From assembly GCF_004297105.1 (NCBI RefSeq), contig NZ_SCVE01000010.1, positions 1 to 64,000 of the forward strand: a DNA stretch of 64,000 nt, given 5' to 3'. The stretch comes from Herbiconiux sp. Its GTDB lineage: Bacteria; Actinomycetota; Actinomycetes; Actinomycetales; Microbacteriaceae. The notes beneath the pieces are model-generated. The model worked only from the letters and a program-made list of their open reading frames with translations. It was not told the DNA's origin and made no database searches. A program made the position numbers and the translations under genes. This document shows, in pieces, positions 35,319 through 44,912 of this stretch; within the stretch, counting starts at the first letter, position 1, and every line of letters starts with the position of its first letter.

Positions 35319-36581
35319 ATGGCCTTGCCGGCACTCGTCTCCCCCGCCTCCGACCTGACCCGCGCGGAACTGCTCCGCTACGCGCGCCAGATCGCGCTGC
35401 CCCACGTCGGGATCGACGGGCAGCGCCGCCTGAAAGACGCGCGCGTGCTCGTTCTGGGCGCCGGCGGCCTCGGCTCGCCCGTGCTGCAGTACCTCGCAGC
35501 GGCGGGTGTGGGCACCATCGGCATCGCCGACCACGACACCGTCGAGGTGTCGAATCTGCAGCGGCAGACGATCCATCCCGAAGCCTCGGTCGGCCTGCGC
35601 AAGACGGCGTCGGCCGCTGCGGCGGTTCGTGCTCTCAATCCGCTCGTCGAGGTGGTGGAGCACGACGTCGAGGTCACCCCCTCGACCGTGCTCGAAGTGG
35701 TGTCGGAGTACGACGTGATCGTCGACGGCACCGACAACTTCGAGGTGCAGTACGTGGTCGACGCGGCCTGCGCACTCGTGGGCAAGCCACTCGTCTGGGG
35801 GTCGGCGCTGCGCTTCGACGGGCAGGTCACGATCTTCTGGGCCACCGCGCCCGCCGGGCTCGACCGCACCCTCGACGATCTCTACCCCGAGCAACCCGAT
35901 GCCAATCCCGCGGAGAGCTGCTCCGTGGCGGGCGTGCTCGGCCCGGTGTGCGCGGCGATCGGAGCCGTCATGGCCACCGAGACGCTGAAGCTGCTGGGCG
36001 GTTACGGCGAACCGCTGCTCGGACGGCTGCTCGTGCACGACGCGCTCGATGCGACGTGGCGCGAGGTGCCATTCGGACCGTCCGCCGGCCGGGCGAATCT
36101 CGGGTCGTCGGCGCGCGGCCGGTCTGGCTCGGCCGGCGCGGCGAACATCGGCGAACCGTACAGTGTGACCCGGCAGGGAGCGGGTGCCTCCGGGCCCGCC
36201 ACCCGTCTCTTCGAAAGGCAGGACGCATCCGTGAACTCGACATCCCCCACCTCGATCTCCGTCACCGAGTTGCAGGAGCTGCTCGCCGCCCGCTCGCGCG
36301 ACGAGGCCGACTTCGTGCTCGTCGACGTGCGCGAGCCGCACGAGCACGCGCTGGTGTCGATCGAGGGCGCCGAGCTGGTGCCGCTCGGCCGCATCCTGAG
36401 CGATGCCGCGCGGGAGGTGCTGCCGCCGCAGGAGAAGGTGATCGTGCACTGCCACCACGACGGCCGCTCGCAGCAGGCCGCCGCGATGCTGCGGGCGAAC
36501 GGGTGGGACGACGTGGTGTTCGTGCGCGGCGGGATCGACGCCTGGGCGGCCGAGATCGAGCCGGAGAAGCCGCGGTACTGA
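35319..36581 (+). CDS. moeB: molybdopterin-synthase adenylyltransferase fused to a rhodanese domain
   Basis: 420 residues from the ATG at 35319, preceded by GAAAGGA. The ThiF/MoeB domain (1-250) has the nucleotide-binding motif VLVLGAGGLGSPVLQYLAAAG, the RQTIHP loop and the conserved Cys in ESCSVAGVLGP. The CxxC zinc motifs of E. coli MoeB are not seen, as in other MoeB-rhodanese forms. After a Gly/Ser/Ala linker, a rhodanese domain (about 315-415) with VDVREPHEHA and the active-site Cys in VHCHHDGRSQQAA should supply sulfur. It would adenylate and sulfurate the MoaD C-terminus in molybdopterin synthesis, though it could also serve ThiS-like partners. Confidence 0.9.
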   Translation: MALPALVSPASDLTRAELLRYARQIALPHVGIDGQRRLKDARVLVLGAGGLGSPVLQYLAAAGVGTIGIADHDTVEVSNLQRQTIHPEASVGLRKTASAAAAVRALNPLVEVVEHDVEVTPSTVLEVVSEYDVIVDGTDNFEVQYVVDAACALVGKPLVWGSALRFDGQVTIFWATAPAGLDRTLDDLYPEQPDANPAESCSVAGVLGPVCAAIGAVMATETLKLLGGYGEPLLGRLLVHDALDATWREVPFGPSAGRANLGSSARGRSGSAGAANIGEPYSVTRQGAGASGPATRLFERQDASVNSTSPTSISVTELQELLAARSRDEADFVLVDVREPHEHALVSIEGAELVPLGRILSDAAREVLPPQEKVIVHCHHDGRSQQAAAMLRANGWDDVVFVRGGIDAWAAEIEPEKPRY

Positions 36582-36602
36582 TCGCGCCTCGGGGTCGCAT
36601 GG

Positions 36603-36673
36603 CCGAATCGCATAAGAAAGCGGGGGTTCGTCGACACTATGTCGATGAACCCCCTTTTTCTTATGCGATTCGG
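36603..36673. terminator. bidirectional terminator: very long hairpin between moeB and moaD
   Basis: The outer arms CCGAATCGCATAAGAAA (36603-36619) and TTTCTTATGCGATTCGG (36657-36673) are perfect, and the stem continues inward through GGGGGTTC/GAACCCCC (36622-36629, 36647-36654) and TCGAC/GTCGA. The total is about 30 base pairs. A T-run (CCCCTTTTT) sits in the stem's right arm. It lies between two converging genes. Confidence 0.7.
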
Positions 36674-36689
36674 AACCCGGCGAAGGGCG

Positions 36690-36929
36690 TCAGCCGCCCG
36701 CGAAGGGCGGGAGCACGTCGAGCGTGTCGCCGTCGGCCAGCACGATGCGCCGGTCGGTGGTGGCCTGGCCGTTGTGCAGGAACGAGCACCGCGCGAGCAC
36801 AGGTTCGGCGCCGGGCACTCCGGATGCCGCATCCGCGAGCACCTGGGCGATGGAGGTTCCGGCCTCCCGCTGCTGCTGCCCCACGCCGAGGGCCGACTTC
36901 GCCGCGGCGAAGTACCGAATTGTGATCAC
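36690..36929 (-). CDS. moaD: molybdopterin synthase small subunit (MoaD)
   Basis: 79 residues from a GTG at 36929, two bases after the moaA stop. It is a ubiquitin-like sulfur carrier: ITIRYFAAAKSALG at the N-terminus, LADGDTLDVLPPFAGG at the C-terminus, with the essential terminal Gly-Gly that is adenylated by MoeB and thiocarboxylated. It works with MoaE (40599-41069) to convert cyclic pyranopterin monophosphate to molybdopterin. The earlier in-frame GTG (37028) is inside moaA and was rejected. Confidence 0.92.
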   Translation of the reverse strand: MITIRYFAAAKSALGVGQQQREAGTSIAQVLADAASGVPGAEPVLARCSFLHNGQATTDRRIVLADGDTLDVLPPFAGG

Positions 36930-36931
36930 CG

Positions 36932-38068
36932 TCAGCCGCCGATCGCGCTCATGGGGCGGTCGGGCTGGGCGAACCCGGTCTCGTTCATGCGGTGACCCGA
37001 GGGCTTCGCCCACATGGCGCCCCGCCACAGATCGGCCACCTCGACGTCGTCGGCGCCCGCACGAATCGGGCCGAGCAGGTCGGTCTCGACGTGCGAGAAG
37101 AGGCAGCTGCGCACGGCGCCCTCAGCGGTGAGCCGGGTGCGCCGGCAGTCGGCACAGAACGGTTCGCTCACGCTGGCGATGATGCCCACGAGGCCGAGCA
37201 TCCGGCTGTCCGGGCCCTCCGCTCGCTCACGCACCTGGAACAGTTCGGCCGGTGCACCATCGCGCGGCGCGTCGTCAGGGCTGAGGAGATAGCGGGCCGA
37301 GAGCCGCTCGCGGATGCCCGCGGCGGTGATCATCGAGTCGCGGTCCCAGGTGTGGTCGGCATCGAGTGGCATCTGCTCGATGAACCGCAGCTGGTGCCCC
37401 CCGGCGAGAGCCCACTCGAGCAGTTCGACGGCCTGGTGGTCGTTGACGCCGGGCATGAGCACGGCGTTGATCTTGGTCTCGCGGAGGCCCGCGGCGCGCA
37501 CCGCGTCGATGCCCCCGAGCACCCGGTCGAGGAAGGGGCGGCGGGTGATCTTGGCGAAGGTCTCGGGGTGGATCGAGTCGAGCGACACATTGATGCGATC
37601 GAGCCCCGCCTCGGCCAGGGCCTCGGCCCGGCTCGAGAGGCCGATGGCGTTGGTGGTGAGCGAGATCTCGGGGCGCGGTTCGAGCGAGGCCACGGAGCGG
37701 ATGATCTCGACGAGGTCGTTGCGCAGCAACGGCTCCCCGCCGGTGAACCGGATCTGCCGCACCCCGAACTCGGTCACCGCGATGCGGGCGAGGCGCGTGA
37801 TCTCGTCGAGCGACATCAGCGCGGGCGGCGGCAGGAACGGCAGGCCTTCGGCGGGCATGCAGTAGGTGCAGCGCAGGTTGCAGCGGTCGGTGAGCGAGAT
37901 GCGGAGGTCGGTGGCCTCGCGCCCGAACCGGTCGATGAGGCCGGATGCGGCCGGCCGCTCGGTCGGCAGGGCGACGGGTGGTCGCGTTCCGCTCGCCGCG
38001 ACGGGCGCATCGCCGATCCCGCCGCTCCCGCTGGGGAGGCGGCGAGGCATTCCGAGGACCACGCTCAT
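36932..38068 (-). CDS. moaA: GTP 3',8-cyclase (MoaA), radical SAM
   Basis: 378 residues. It makes the first molybdenum cofactor intermediate from GTP. After an N-terminal Pro/Gly/Ala-rich extension of about 45 residues, the radical SAM cluster motif is CNLRCTYC (Cys x3 Cys x2 Cys), followed by RFTGGEPLLR. The second 4Fe-4S cluster is held by the C-terminal FCADCRRTRLTAEGAVRSC, and the final Gly-Gly, needed for activity in this family, closes the protein (AIGG). It is divergent from moeA and co-transcribed with moaD. Confidence 0.94.
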   Translation of the reverse strand: MSVVLGMPRRLPSGSGGIGDAPVAASGTRPPVALPTERPAASGLIDRFGREATDLRISLTDRCNLRCTYCMPAEGLPFLPPPALMSLDEITRLARIAVTEFGVRQIRFTGGEPLLRNDLVEIIRSVASLEPRPEISLTTNAIGLSSRAEALAEAGLDRINVSLDSIHPETFAKITRRPFLDRVLGGIDAVRAAGLRETKINAVLMPGVNDHQAVELLEWALAGGHQLRFIEQMPLDADHTWDRDSMITAAGIRERLSARYLLSPDDAPRDGAPAELFQVRERAEGPDSRMLGLVGIIASVSEPFCADCRRTRLTAEGAVRSCLFSHVETDLLGPIRAGADDVEVADLWRGAMWAKPSGHRMNETGFAQPDRPMSAIGG

Positions 38069-38114
38069 GCCACAACCCTACGTGCTCCCGCGGGGAGGCG
38101 GTCGTGGGCGACTC

Positions 38115-38166
38115 AGGTCGCGCGAATGTGTCTTCGTTGCTGCCTGAAGACAGATTCGCGCGACCT
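38115..38166. repeat. 21-bp-arm hairpin in the moaA/moeA divergent promoter region
   Basis: The arms at 38115-38135 and 38146-38166 (AGGTCGCGCGAAT... and ...ATTCGCGCGACCT) pair at 20 of 21 positions with a ten-base loop. The location between two divergent start regions excludes a simple terminator role. It has no resemblance to a Moco riboswitch fold that I can recognise. It may be an operator or a mobile palindrome like the others in this window. Confidence 0.6.
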
Positions 38167-38221
38167 CGAGGGGTGCGGCCGGGTCAGGCGGGCGGGGTGC
38201 GGCATGGGGCAGACTGGGGCG

Positions 38222-39643
38222 ATGCGAACGATCGAGGATCACCGTCGTGAGGTGACGGCTCTCGTCGGCACGATCTCGGCCGGCACCGAGGTGCTGACGG
38301 TGTCGGGTGAGGCGATGGCCTCCGATCCTTCGGCCTACGCGCATCGCGTGCTGGCCGCCGACGTGGTGGCGATGTCGAGCCTTCCCGCCTTCGACAACTC
38401 GCAGATGGACGGCTATGCGGTGCTCGCCGCCGACCTCGCCGGTGCCGCCCGTGACGCTGCCGCCCATCCACGCGATGGCGGAGGCAGCGGCTCCGGCGGC
38501 AGTGCAGGTCGGGGTTCCGGGCCCGTCACTCTGCCCGTGGCCGCCCGGGTGGCCGCCGGCGATCCGTTCGCCACCCACCTGCCGGGCACCGCCACGCCCG
38601 TGATGACCGGCGCGCCCATTCCCGTCGGGGCGGATGCCGTGGTGCAGATCGAGCGCGCCGACCCGCCGGTGTTTCCCGCCGAGGGGGGCGAGGCATCCGT
38701 CACCTTCACTGCGCCGGTCGAGCCGGGCACGTTCGTTCGTGCCGCCGGGAGCGATGTGAGTCGTGGCGAGCGTCTGCTGGCGGCGGGCACGGTGCTCGGG
38801 CCCGCGCACTACGGCGTGATCGCGGGCACGGGCGACACCTCGGTGAGCGTTCGCCGCCGGCCCGTGGTGCTGCTGGTGTCGACGGGTCACGAGATCCGGG
38901 AGCCGGGCACGACCCTCGCGCCCGGCCAGATCTTCGACGCCAACACCGCGGCCCTCACCGCGGCTCTGACACCCATCGGCGTCGTGGTGCGGCCCGCGCC
39001 GTGCCGTTCGGACGACGCGGCCGACCTGCTGGCCTTGCTCGAGCGCGAATGCGGTGGCGAACGAGACCGCGCCGGTGACCGCAACGCTGACCTCGCCATC
39101 GACAGCGACGGTAACGGCGACTCACTCACCGCAGCCGACCGCACGAGCGAGCACCCCATCGACCTCGTCGTCACGGTCGGCGGAGTCAGTGCCGGCGCCC
39201 GCGAGGTGGTGCGCGACGCCCTCGAACCACTCGGGGTCGAGTTCATGAAGGTGGCGATGCAGCCCGGAGGCCCGCAGGGCTTCGGGCTCGCGCGACTCGG
39301 CGATGCCGAGCTGCCCGTCGTGTGCCTTCCCGGCAACCCGGTGAGCGCCCTCGTCTCCTTCGAGGCATTCCTGCGACCGGCCCTCCTCTCCGCGCTCGGC
39401 ATCGCCGACCCGCTGCGCGAACGGCGGCGCGGGCGAGCGGCGCATCCGTTCGACTCCCCGGCCACCCACCACCAGCTGCGCCGCGGCATCGTGCGCCCGG
39501 ATGGCTCGCTCGAACTCATCGGGGGGCCCTCGAGTCACCTCCTGCACTCCTACGCGAACTCGACGGTGCTGGTGCACGTGCCGGTGGGCGTCACCGCGGT
39601 CGCGGAGGGCGACGAACTCGACTACTGGAGGATCGATGGCTGA
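38222..39643 (+). CDS. moeA: molybdopterin molybdenumtransferase (MoeA)
   Basis: 473 residues from the ATG at 38222. It inserts molybdate into adenylated molybdopterin. The N-terminus has [15 protein letters not shown], the domain III part has [20 protein letters not shown], the MPT-binding motif is VTVGGVSAG with the following [14 protein letters not shown], and the C-terminus carries [19 protein letters not shown]. Two low-complexity insertions distinguish it: Gly/Ser-rich around residues 84-100, and Asp/Arg-rich around 280-310. The start overlaps no gene; its end overlaps moaC by eight bases, so the four genes to 41069 form one operon. Confidence 0.94.
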   Translation: MRTIEDHRREVTALVGTISAGTEVLTVSGEAMASDPSAYAHRVLAADVVAMSSLPAFDNSQMDGYAVLAADLAGAARDAAAHPRDGGGSGSGGSAGRGSGPVTLPVAARVAAGDPFATHLPGTATPVMTGAPIPVGADAVVQIERADPPVFPAEGGEASVTFTAPVEPGTFVRAAGSDVSRGERLLAAGTVLGPAHYGVIAGTGDTSVSVRRRPVVLLVSTGHEIREPGTTLAPGQIFDANTAALTAALTPIGVVVRPAPCRSDDAADLLALLERECGGERDRAGDRNADLAIDSDGNGDSLTAADRTSEHPIDLVVTVGGVSAGAREVVRDALEPLGVEFMKVAMQPGGPQGFGLARLGDAELPVVCLPGNPVSALVSFEAFLRPALLSALGIADPLRERRRGRAAHPFDSPATHHQLRRGIVRPDGSLELIGGPSSHLLHSYANSTVLVHVPVGVTAVAEGDELDYWRIDG

Positions 39644-40115
39644 GGGATCAGAACTCACGCATGTCGGCGCCGATGGGTCTGCCCACATGGTGGACGTCTC
39701 GGGCAAGGCTGTGACCGCGCGCATCGCCACGGCGCAGGCCGTGCTGCACACCCGACCCGACGTGATCGCCCTGCTCGTGGCGGGTGAGCTCCCGAAGGGT
39801 GAAGCCCTCGCGGTGGCGCGCGTGGCCGGCATCCTGGCCGCGAAGAAGACCTCCGACCTCATCCCGCTCTGCCACCCCCTGCCCATCAGCGGCGTGAACG
39901 TCGACTTCAGCGCCACCGACGACACCGTGCGGATCGTGGCCACCGTCACGACCACCGGCGTGACCGGAGTGGAGATGGAGGCGCTGACCGCCGCGTCCGT
40001 CGCCGCGCTCACCGTGTACGACATGATCAAGGCCGTCGACCGTGCCGCGCGGATCACCGACATCGAGGTGCTCGCCAAATCAGGTGGGGCGAGCGGCGAC
40101 TGGGAGCGGGGATGA
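39636..40115 (+). CDS. moaC: cyclic pyranopterin monophosphate synthase (MoaC)
   Basis: 159 residues from the ATG at 39636, inside the last codons of moeA. It converts the MoaA product to cyclic pyranopterin monophosphate. The active-site features are [19 protein letters not shown], the [16 protein letters not shown] block with catalytic Lys and His, and [24 protein letters not shown]. The length and motifs are standard. Confidence 0.95.
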   Translation: MAEGSELTHVGADGSAHMVDVSGKAVTARIATAQAVLHTRPDVIALLVAGELPKGEALAVARVAGILAAKKTSDLIPLCHPLPISGVNVDFSATDDTVRIVATVTTTGVTGVEMEALTAASVAALTVYDMIKAVDRAARITDIEVLAKSGGASGDWERG

Positions 40116-40615
40116 GCGACGCGGGAGGCCGCACCGAGCGACGCGCGCGCGTGATCGTGGCATCGAACCGCGCCGCAGCGGGTGTCTACGAAGACACGAC
40201 CGGGCCCCTCATCCGGGACTGGTTCGAGACCCGGGGCTGGACCGTGTCGGTCGACGTGGTTCCGGATGGCGAGCCGGTGGGCATGGCGTTGCGCACGGCT
40301 GTGGCCGAAGGCGTCGACACCGTGGTGACCACGGGCGGAACCGGCGCCTCGCCGACCGATCGTACGCCGGAGCAGACCCGCTCCGTGCTCGATTTCGAGA
40401 TCGCCGGCCTCGGCGAGGAGATCAGGCGGCGCGGGGCCGCGCACACGCCGCTCGCCCTGCTCTCCCGGGGAACCGCGGGCGTGGCAGGAAGCACTCTCGT
40501 GGTGAACCTCCCGGGCTCGACCGGCGGCGTGCGCGACGGGCTCGCGGTGCTGGGCGAGGTGCTCGATCACCTCATCGATCAGATCCATGGAGGCGACCAT
40601 GCCAGGACCGACTGA
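40112..40615 (+). CDS. mogA: molybdopterin adenylyltransferase (MogA/MoaB type)
   Basis: 167 residues, start overlapping the moaC stop (ATGA). The fold markers are [21 protein letters not shown], the binding loop [18 protein letters not shown] and the C-terminal [14 protein letters not shown]. It adenylates molybdopterin before metal insertion by MoeA. MogA and MoaB cannot be separated safely by sequence reading alone; MoaB is an equally suitable name. Confidence 0.92.
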   Translation: MSDAGGRTERRARVIVASNRAAAGVYEDTTGPLIRDWFETRGWTVSVDVVPDGEPVGMALRTAVAEGVDTVVTTGGTGASPTDRTPEQTRSVLDFEIAGLGEEIRRRGAAHTPLALLSRGTAGVAGSTLVVNLPGSTGGVRDGLAVLGEVLDHLIDQIHGGDHARTD

Positions 40616-41069
40616 CATCGGCGGAATCCCGGGCGACGGCGCCTCACGAGCGGTGCGATTCGCCCGGATCTCGGAGGTGACGATCACCGTCGAGGAGTGC
40701 GTCGCGGCGGTGCAGGAGCGACAGGCCGGCGCGGTCGTCACCTTCGCCGGGGTCGTCCGCGACCACGACGAGGGGCGGGGCGTGCAGGGGCTGTCGTACT
40801 CGGCGCATCCGGCCGCCGGCGAGGCCATGGCGGCCTCCGCCGACCGGGTGGCCGCCGCGCATCCGGAGGTCGTGATCGCGGTCTCGCACCGCATCGGCGA
40901 CCTCACCGTGGGAGATGTGGCGCTCGCGTGCGCGGTGTCGTCGGCCCACCGCGCCGCGGCATTCGCGGCCTGCGCGGAGCTGATCGACGACATCAAGGCG
41001 ACCGTGCCGATCTGGAAGGAGCAGGCCTTCGACGACGGCAGCACCGAGTGGGTGGCGTCGCTCGGGTGA
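40599..41069 (+). CDS. moaE: molybdopterin synthase catalytic subunit (MoaE)
   Basis: 156 residues from the ATG at 40599, chosen over the ATG at 40587 because GGAGG is five bases before it. It overlaps mogA by 17 bases. The catalytic region contains AGAVVTFAGVVRDHDEGR, the YSAHPAAGEAM segment in place of the usual YE.Y.PMAE, then VAVSHRIGDLTVGDVALACAVSSAHR and the conserved Lys-containing end KATVPIWKEQAFDDGSTEWV. It works with MoaD (36690-36929), which is encoded in the divergent operon. Confidence 0.93.
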   Translation: MPGPTDIGGIPGDGASRAVRFARISEVTITVEECVAAVQERQAGAVVTFAGVVRDHDEGRGVQGLSYSAHPAAGEAMAASADRVAAAHPEVVIAVSHRIGDLTVGDVALACAVSSAHRAAAFAACAELIDDIKATVPIWKEQAFDDGSTEWVASLG

Positions 41070-41187
41070 TCCACTCCTGCACAACCTGGGAAGAGATGCG
41101 ATTTCATCCCCAACAGGGGCTGCGTTACATCTCAGACACATTGTTGCGGTCTACTGAGTCGTGCACCTGCACTCGATCGGAGCCACT

Positions 41188-41991
41188 GTGGACTTGAACA
41201 CCATCTCCCGCATCGTCCCCGCGCGCACCCGGGCCGATCTGGCCCCGCTCGACGCCCGAACCGCCCCGCTCGCCGGAGGCTCGTGGCTGTTCTCCGAAGA
41301 GCAAGACCACCTCACCGGCCTCATCGACCTGATGACCTTCGGCTGGCCGTCACTCACCCTCACGCCCGACGGCCTCACGGTTGCGGCCACGTGCACGCTC
41401 GCCGAGCTCGCAGCTCTGCCCGATGATCAGGGGTGGCCCGCGCATCCGCTGTTCTTCCAGTGCTGCACCGCCCTTCTGGGCTCGTTCAAGGTGTGGAACG
41501 TCGCCACGGTCGGCGGCAACATCTGCGCCTCGCTGCCGGCGGGCCCGATGACCTCGCTCTTCTCTGGCCTCGGGGCGGATGCGCTGGTCTGGCGTTCCGA
41601 TGGCTCCGACGAGCGCATCCCGGTCGCCGCGTTCGTCACGGGCAACGGCACGAATCAGCTGCAGCCCGGCGACATCCTGCGCGCACTGCTCGTGCCACTG
41701 ACCTCGCTGCAGGCCCGCACGGCCTACCGCAAGATCGCCCTCTCGCCCCTCGGCCGTTCGGGTGCGGTCATCGTCGGCCGGCTCGATGCCGACGGCGCCT
41801 TCACGCTCACGGTCTCGGGTGCCACGCTCCATCCCGAGCAGCTCGTGTACCGCACGGTTCCGGATGCGGCCACCCTCTCGTCCGACGTCGGCGCCATCGC
41901 CAGCTGGTTCACCGATCCGCACGGGGCCGCCGATTGGCGGCGCGCCGTGTCGACCGTTCTCGCCCTCGAGATCCTGGAGGAACTGCGATGA
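41188..41991 (+). CDS. FAD-binding subunit of a molybdenum hydroxylase (xanthine dehydrogenase family)
   Basis: 267 residues from the GTG at 41188, preceded by CGGAG at proper distance; an upstream GTG at 41161 has no Shine-Dalgarno sequence. The family elements are AGGSWLFSEEQ for FAD, FKVWNVATVGGNICASLPAGPMTSLF and the C-terminal LSPLGRSGAVIVGRL. It should carry electrons from the iron-sulfur clusters to NAD or another acceptor. Its stop overlaps the start of the fused catalytic gene by ATGA. The nearest relatives by reading are CoxM/FAD subunits of xanthine dehydrogenase-like enzymes. Confidence 0.88.
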   Translation: MDLNTISRIVPARTRADLAPLDARTAPLAGGSWLFSEEQDHLTGLIDLMTFGWPSLTLTPDGLTVAATCTLAELAALPDDQGWPAHPLFFQCCTALLGSFKVWNVATVGGNICASLPAGPMTSLFSGLGADALVWRSDGSDERIPVAAFVTGNGTNQLQPGDILRALLVPLTSLQARTAYRKIALSPLGRSGAVIVGRLDADGAFTLTVSGATLHPEQLVYRTVPDAATLSSDVGAIASWFTDPHGAADWRRAVSTVLALEILEELR

Positions 41992-44852
41992 GGTTCATCA
42001 TGAACGGTGAGCAGCTCGATGCCGAGCCCGCCGCCGGCCAGTGCCTGCGCACCTTCATCCGCGATCAGGGCCACTTCGAAGTCAAGAAGGGCTGCGACTC
42101 GGGTGACTGCGGAGCCTGCTCCGTGATCGTCGACGGCTTGCCCGTGCACTCCTGTGTCTACCCCGCCTACCGGGCCGAAGACCGCATCATCACCACGGTG
42201 GCCGGGCTCGGCGAGCCCGGCGACCTGAGCCCGGTGCAGCAGAGCTTCGTCGACAACGCCGGGTTCCAGTGCGGGTTCTGCACGGCGGGCATGGTGGTCA
42301 CCGCCACGACGCTGAAGCCCGAACAGCTGGACGATCTGCCCCGGCTGCTGAAGGGCAACCTCTGCCGCTGCACGGGCTACCGCTCGGTGCGCACAGCGGT
42401 CACCGAGGGCGTCTGCGCGGCGGCCGCCCTGCGGGGCGACTCGGCCGTGGGCGGCTGCGGCGGCATCTGCGGCGGGCACCAGGATGCGGCGGCCGGTCAC
42501 GCCGATTCTCCCGTCGAGGCGGCGAACGCTGCTCCCCCCGTGGCCGAGGTCGTCGACGTTCCCGTCACCGAGCCGCCCGCGAGCGTTCCCACGACGCTCA
42601 CCGTGGGGCGCTCGATCGGAGCGCCCGCCGGCCCGCGCATCGTGAGCGGGCGCGAGCCGTACACGCTCGACATCGCAGTCCCCGGGGTCACGCACCTGAA
42701 ACTGCTGCAGAGCCCCCACGCGCACGCCCGCATCCTGTCGATGGACACCTCGGCCGCCGAGGCATTGCCGGGTGTGCGCGCCGTCCTCACGGCCGCCGAC
42801 TCGCCTGAGGCGCTCTACTCCACCGGTCGCCACCAGTTCCGCACCGACGACCCCGACGACACCCGGCTCTTCGACACGGTCGTGCGCTACCGCGGGCAGC
42901 GCATCGCAGCGGTGGTGGCCGACTCGATCGCCATCGCCGAGGAGGCGTGCCGGCTCATCCAGGTCGACTACGAGCTGCTCCCCGCCGTCTTCGACCCGGA
43001 GCAGGCCCGCCAGCCGGGCGCGCCGAGACTGCATGCAGACAAGGTGTCCTCCCGGTCGCGCATCGCGGAGCCCGATCGCAACGTGATCGCGGCGGTGCAC
43101 AGCGAGATCGGCTCGGTCTCAGAGGCATTCGAGGCCGCCGATGCGCGGGTCTCCGGCACCTGGCAGACCCACCGCGTGTCGCATGCCGCCCTCGAGACGC
43201 ACGCCACCATCGGCTGGGTCGACGACGACGGCCGGCTCGTGCTGCGCACGAGCAGCCAGGTGCCGTTCCTCGTGCGCGACGAGATCGCCCACATCTTCCA
43301 GCTCGACCCCGAGCGCGTGCGCGTGTTCACGGCCCGCGTCGGGGGCGGATTCGGCGGCAAGCAGGAGATCCTCACCGAAGACGTGGTCACCGCCGCGGTG
43401 CTGAAGACCGGTCTGCCGGTGCAGTTCGAGTTCACCCGCAGCGACGAGTTCTCCATCGCACCGTGCCGCCATCCGATGCGCGTGTCGGTCGAACTCTCCG
43501 CCTCGGCCGATGGCAAGCTCACCGCGATGGCCCTCGACGTGCTGAGCGACACCGGTGCCTACGGCAACCACGGTCCGGGCGTGATGTTCCACAGCGTCGG
43601 CGAGACCGTGAGCATCTACACGGCGCCGAACAAGAAGATCGACGCCGAGGTGGTCTACACGAACAACATCCCGTCGGGCGCGTTCCGCGGGTATGGGCTC
43701 GGCCAGGTGGTCTTCGCCATGGAGGCGGCGATGGACGAGCTGGCGGTGGAGCTCGGTATCGATCCCTTCGAACTTCGCCGCATCAACCGGGTGCGCCCCG
43801 GCGAGCCCCTCGTGGCCTCGCACGTCGAGGGCGACGACCTGGTGTTCGGCAGCTACGGGCTCGACCAGTGCCTCGATCTCGTCGAGAGCGCGCTGCGGCG
43901 CGGCAACGACGTGCCGTCGCCCGAGGGGGCGGAGTGGTCGGTCGGCACCGGGATGGCGTCGACCATGATCGCCACGATGCCGCCCCGCGGGCACTTCTCC
44001 ACGGTCTCGATCACACTCGACGCCGATGGCTCCTACACCGCGGGCGTCGGCACCTCGGAGTTCGGCAACGGCACCACCACCGTGCACACCCAGATCGCCT
44101 CGAGTGTGCTGGGTACGGGAACGGAGCGCATCCGCATCCGTCAGTCCGACACGGATGCGGCGCAGTTCGACACCGGGGCGTTCGGCTCGGCGGGTACGGT
44201 CGTGGCCGGCAAGGCACTGCACGCGGCGGCCCTGGCCCTCAAGGCGTCGATCCTCCGAACGGCGTCGGAGATCGTGGGTGCGTGGAGTGAGGGTCACCTC
44301 GAGGCCGACGGTGTGCGCATCGGCGAGGATTTCGTGCCGCTGACCGCGATCGCGGCGGCCGCCGGCGGGTCGATCACAGAGACCGGTAGCGAAGACGGAG
44401 CACTGCGGTCGCTCGCGTTCAATGTGCATGCGTTCCGGGTGGGGGTGAACTCTGCCACGGGTGAGGTGCGCATCCTGCAGTCGGCGCACGCGGCCGACGC
44501 GGGGTTCGTCTTGAACCCCGAGCAGCTCCGGGGGCAGATCGAGGGCGGCGTGGCCCAGGCCATCGGGTCGGCCCTCTACGAGGAGATGATCCTCGACGAG
44601 GGCCTCGTCACGACCCAGGTGTTCCGGAGCTACCACCTTCCGCAGCTGGCCGACATCCCCGAGACCGAGGTGTACTTCGCCGAGACGGATGATTCGGTCG
44701 GTCCGTTCGGCGCGAAGTCGATGAGCGAGGCTCCCTACAACCCGGTGGCGGCTGCGCTCGCGAACGCGATCCGCAACGCGACGGGCGTGCGGCCGCACGA
44801 GCTCCCGATGTCGCGCGACCGCATCTGGAGGATGCTGCAGCCGGCCGGGTGA
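41988..44852 (+). CDS. molybdenum hydroxylase with 2Fe-2S and molybdopterin domains fused (xanthine dehydrogenase-like)
   Basis: 954 residues. Residues 1-160 are a complete iron-sulfur subunit: plant-type cluster Cys36, Cys41, Cys44, Cys56 and second cluster Cys95, Cys98, Cys126, Cys128. A Gly/Cys/Ala-rich linker (about 160-205) joins it to the large subunit, with VGGGFGGKQ, GAFRGYG and QFDTGAFGSAGTV motifs and the catalytic Glu914 in GAKSMSEAP. These two subunits are usually separate genes; here they are one protein, with FAD still separate. The purine-like neighbours suggest hydroxylation of an N-heterocycle; the substrate is not shown. Confidence 0.9.
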   Translation: MRFIMNGEQLDAEPAAGQCLRTFIRDQGHFEVKKGCDSGDCGACSVIVDGLPVHSCVYPAYRAEDRIITTVAGLGEPGDLSPVQQSFVDNAGFQCGFCTAGMVVTATTLKPEQLDDLPRLLKGNLCRCTGYRSVRTAVTEGVCAAAALRGDSAVGGCGGICGGHQDAAAGHADSPVEAANAAPPVAEVVDVPVTEPPASVPTTLTVGRSIGAPAGPRIVSGREPYTLDIAVPGVTHLKLLQSPHAHARILSMDTSAAEALPGVRAVLTAADSPEALYSTGRHQFRTDDPDDTRLFDTVVRYRGQRIAAVVADSIAIAEEACRLIQVDYELLPAVFDPEQARQPGAPRLHADKVSSRSRIAEPDRNVIAAVHSEIGSVSEAFEAADARVSGTWQTHRVSHAALETHATIGWVDDDGRLVLRTSSQVPFLVRDEIAHIFQLDPERVRVFTARVGGGFGGKQEILTEDVVTAAVLKTGLPVQFEFTRSDEFSIAPCRHPMRVSVELSASADGKLTAMALDVLSDTGAYGNHGPGVMFHSVGETVSIYTAPNKKIDAEVVYTNNIPSGAFRGYGLGQVVFAMEAAMDELAVELGIDPFELRRINRVRPGEPLVASHVEGDDLVFGSYGLDQCLDLVESALRRGNDVPSPEGAEWSVGTGMASTMIATMPPRGHFSTVSITLDADGSYTAGVGTSEFGNGTTTVHTQIASSVLGTGTERIRIRQSDTDAAQFDTGAFGSAGTVVAGKALHAAALALKASILRTASEIVGAWSEGHLEADGVRIGEDFVPLTAIAAAAGGSITETGSEDGALRSLAFNVHAFRVGVNSATGEVRILQSAHAADAGFVLNPEQLRGQIEGGVAQAIGSALYEEMILDEGLVTTQVFRSYHLPQLADIPETEVYFAETDDSVGPFGAKSMSEAPYNPVAAALANAIRNATGVRPHELPMSRDRIWRMLQPAG

Positions 44853-44912
44853 GCGGCGAAGCGCCGAAGCGCCGCAGTCCGAAGCCTCGGAGGCCAGCGC
44901 CGGAGGCCGAAG

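Noticed and set aside
34848..36458. 536-residue minus-strand frame
   Set aside because: Only its last 122 codons (VOC protein) are real; the rest is antisense to moeB.
38069..38221. Molybdenum cofactor riboswitch
   Set aside because: Only a simple hairpin is visible; the multi-stem fold and conserved loops cannot be recognised.
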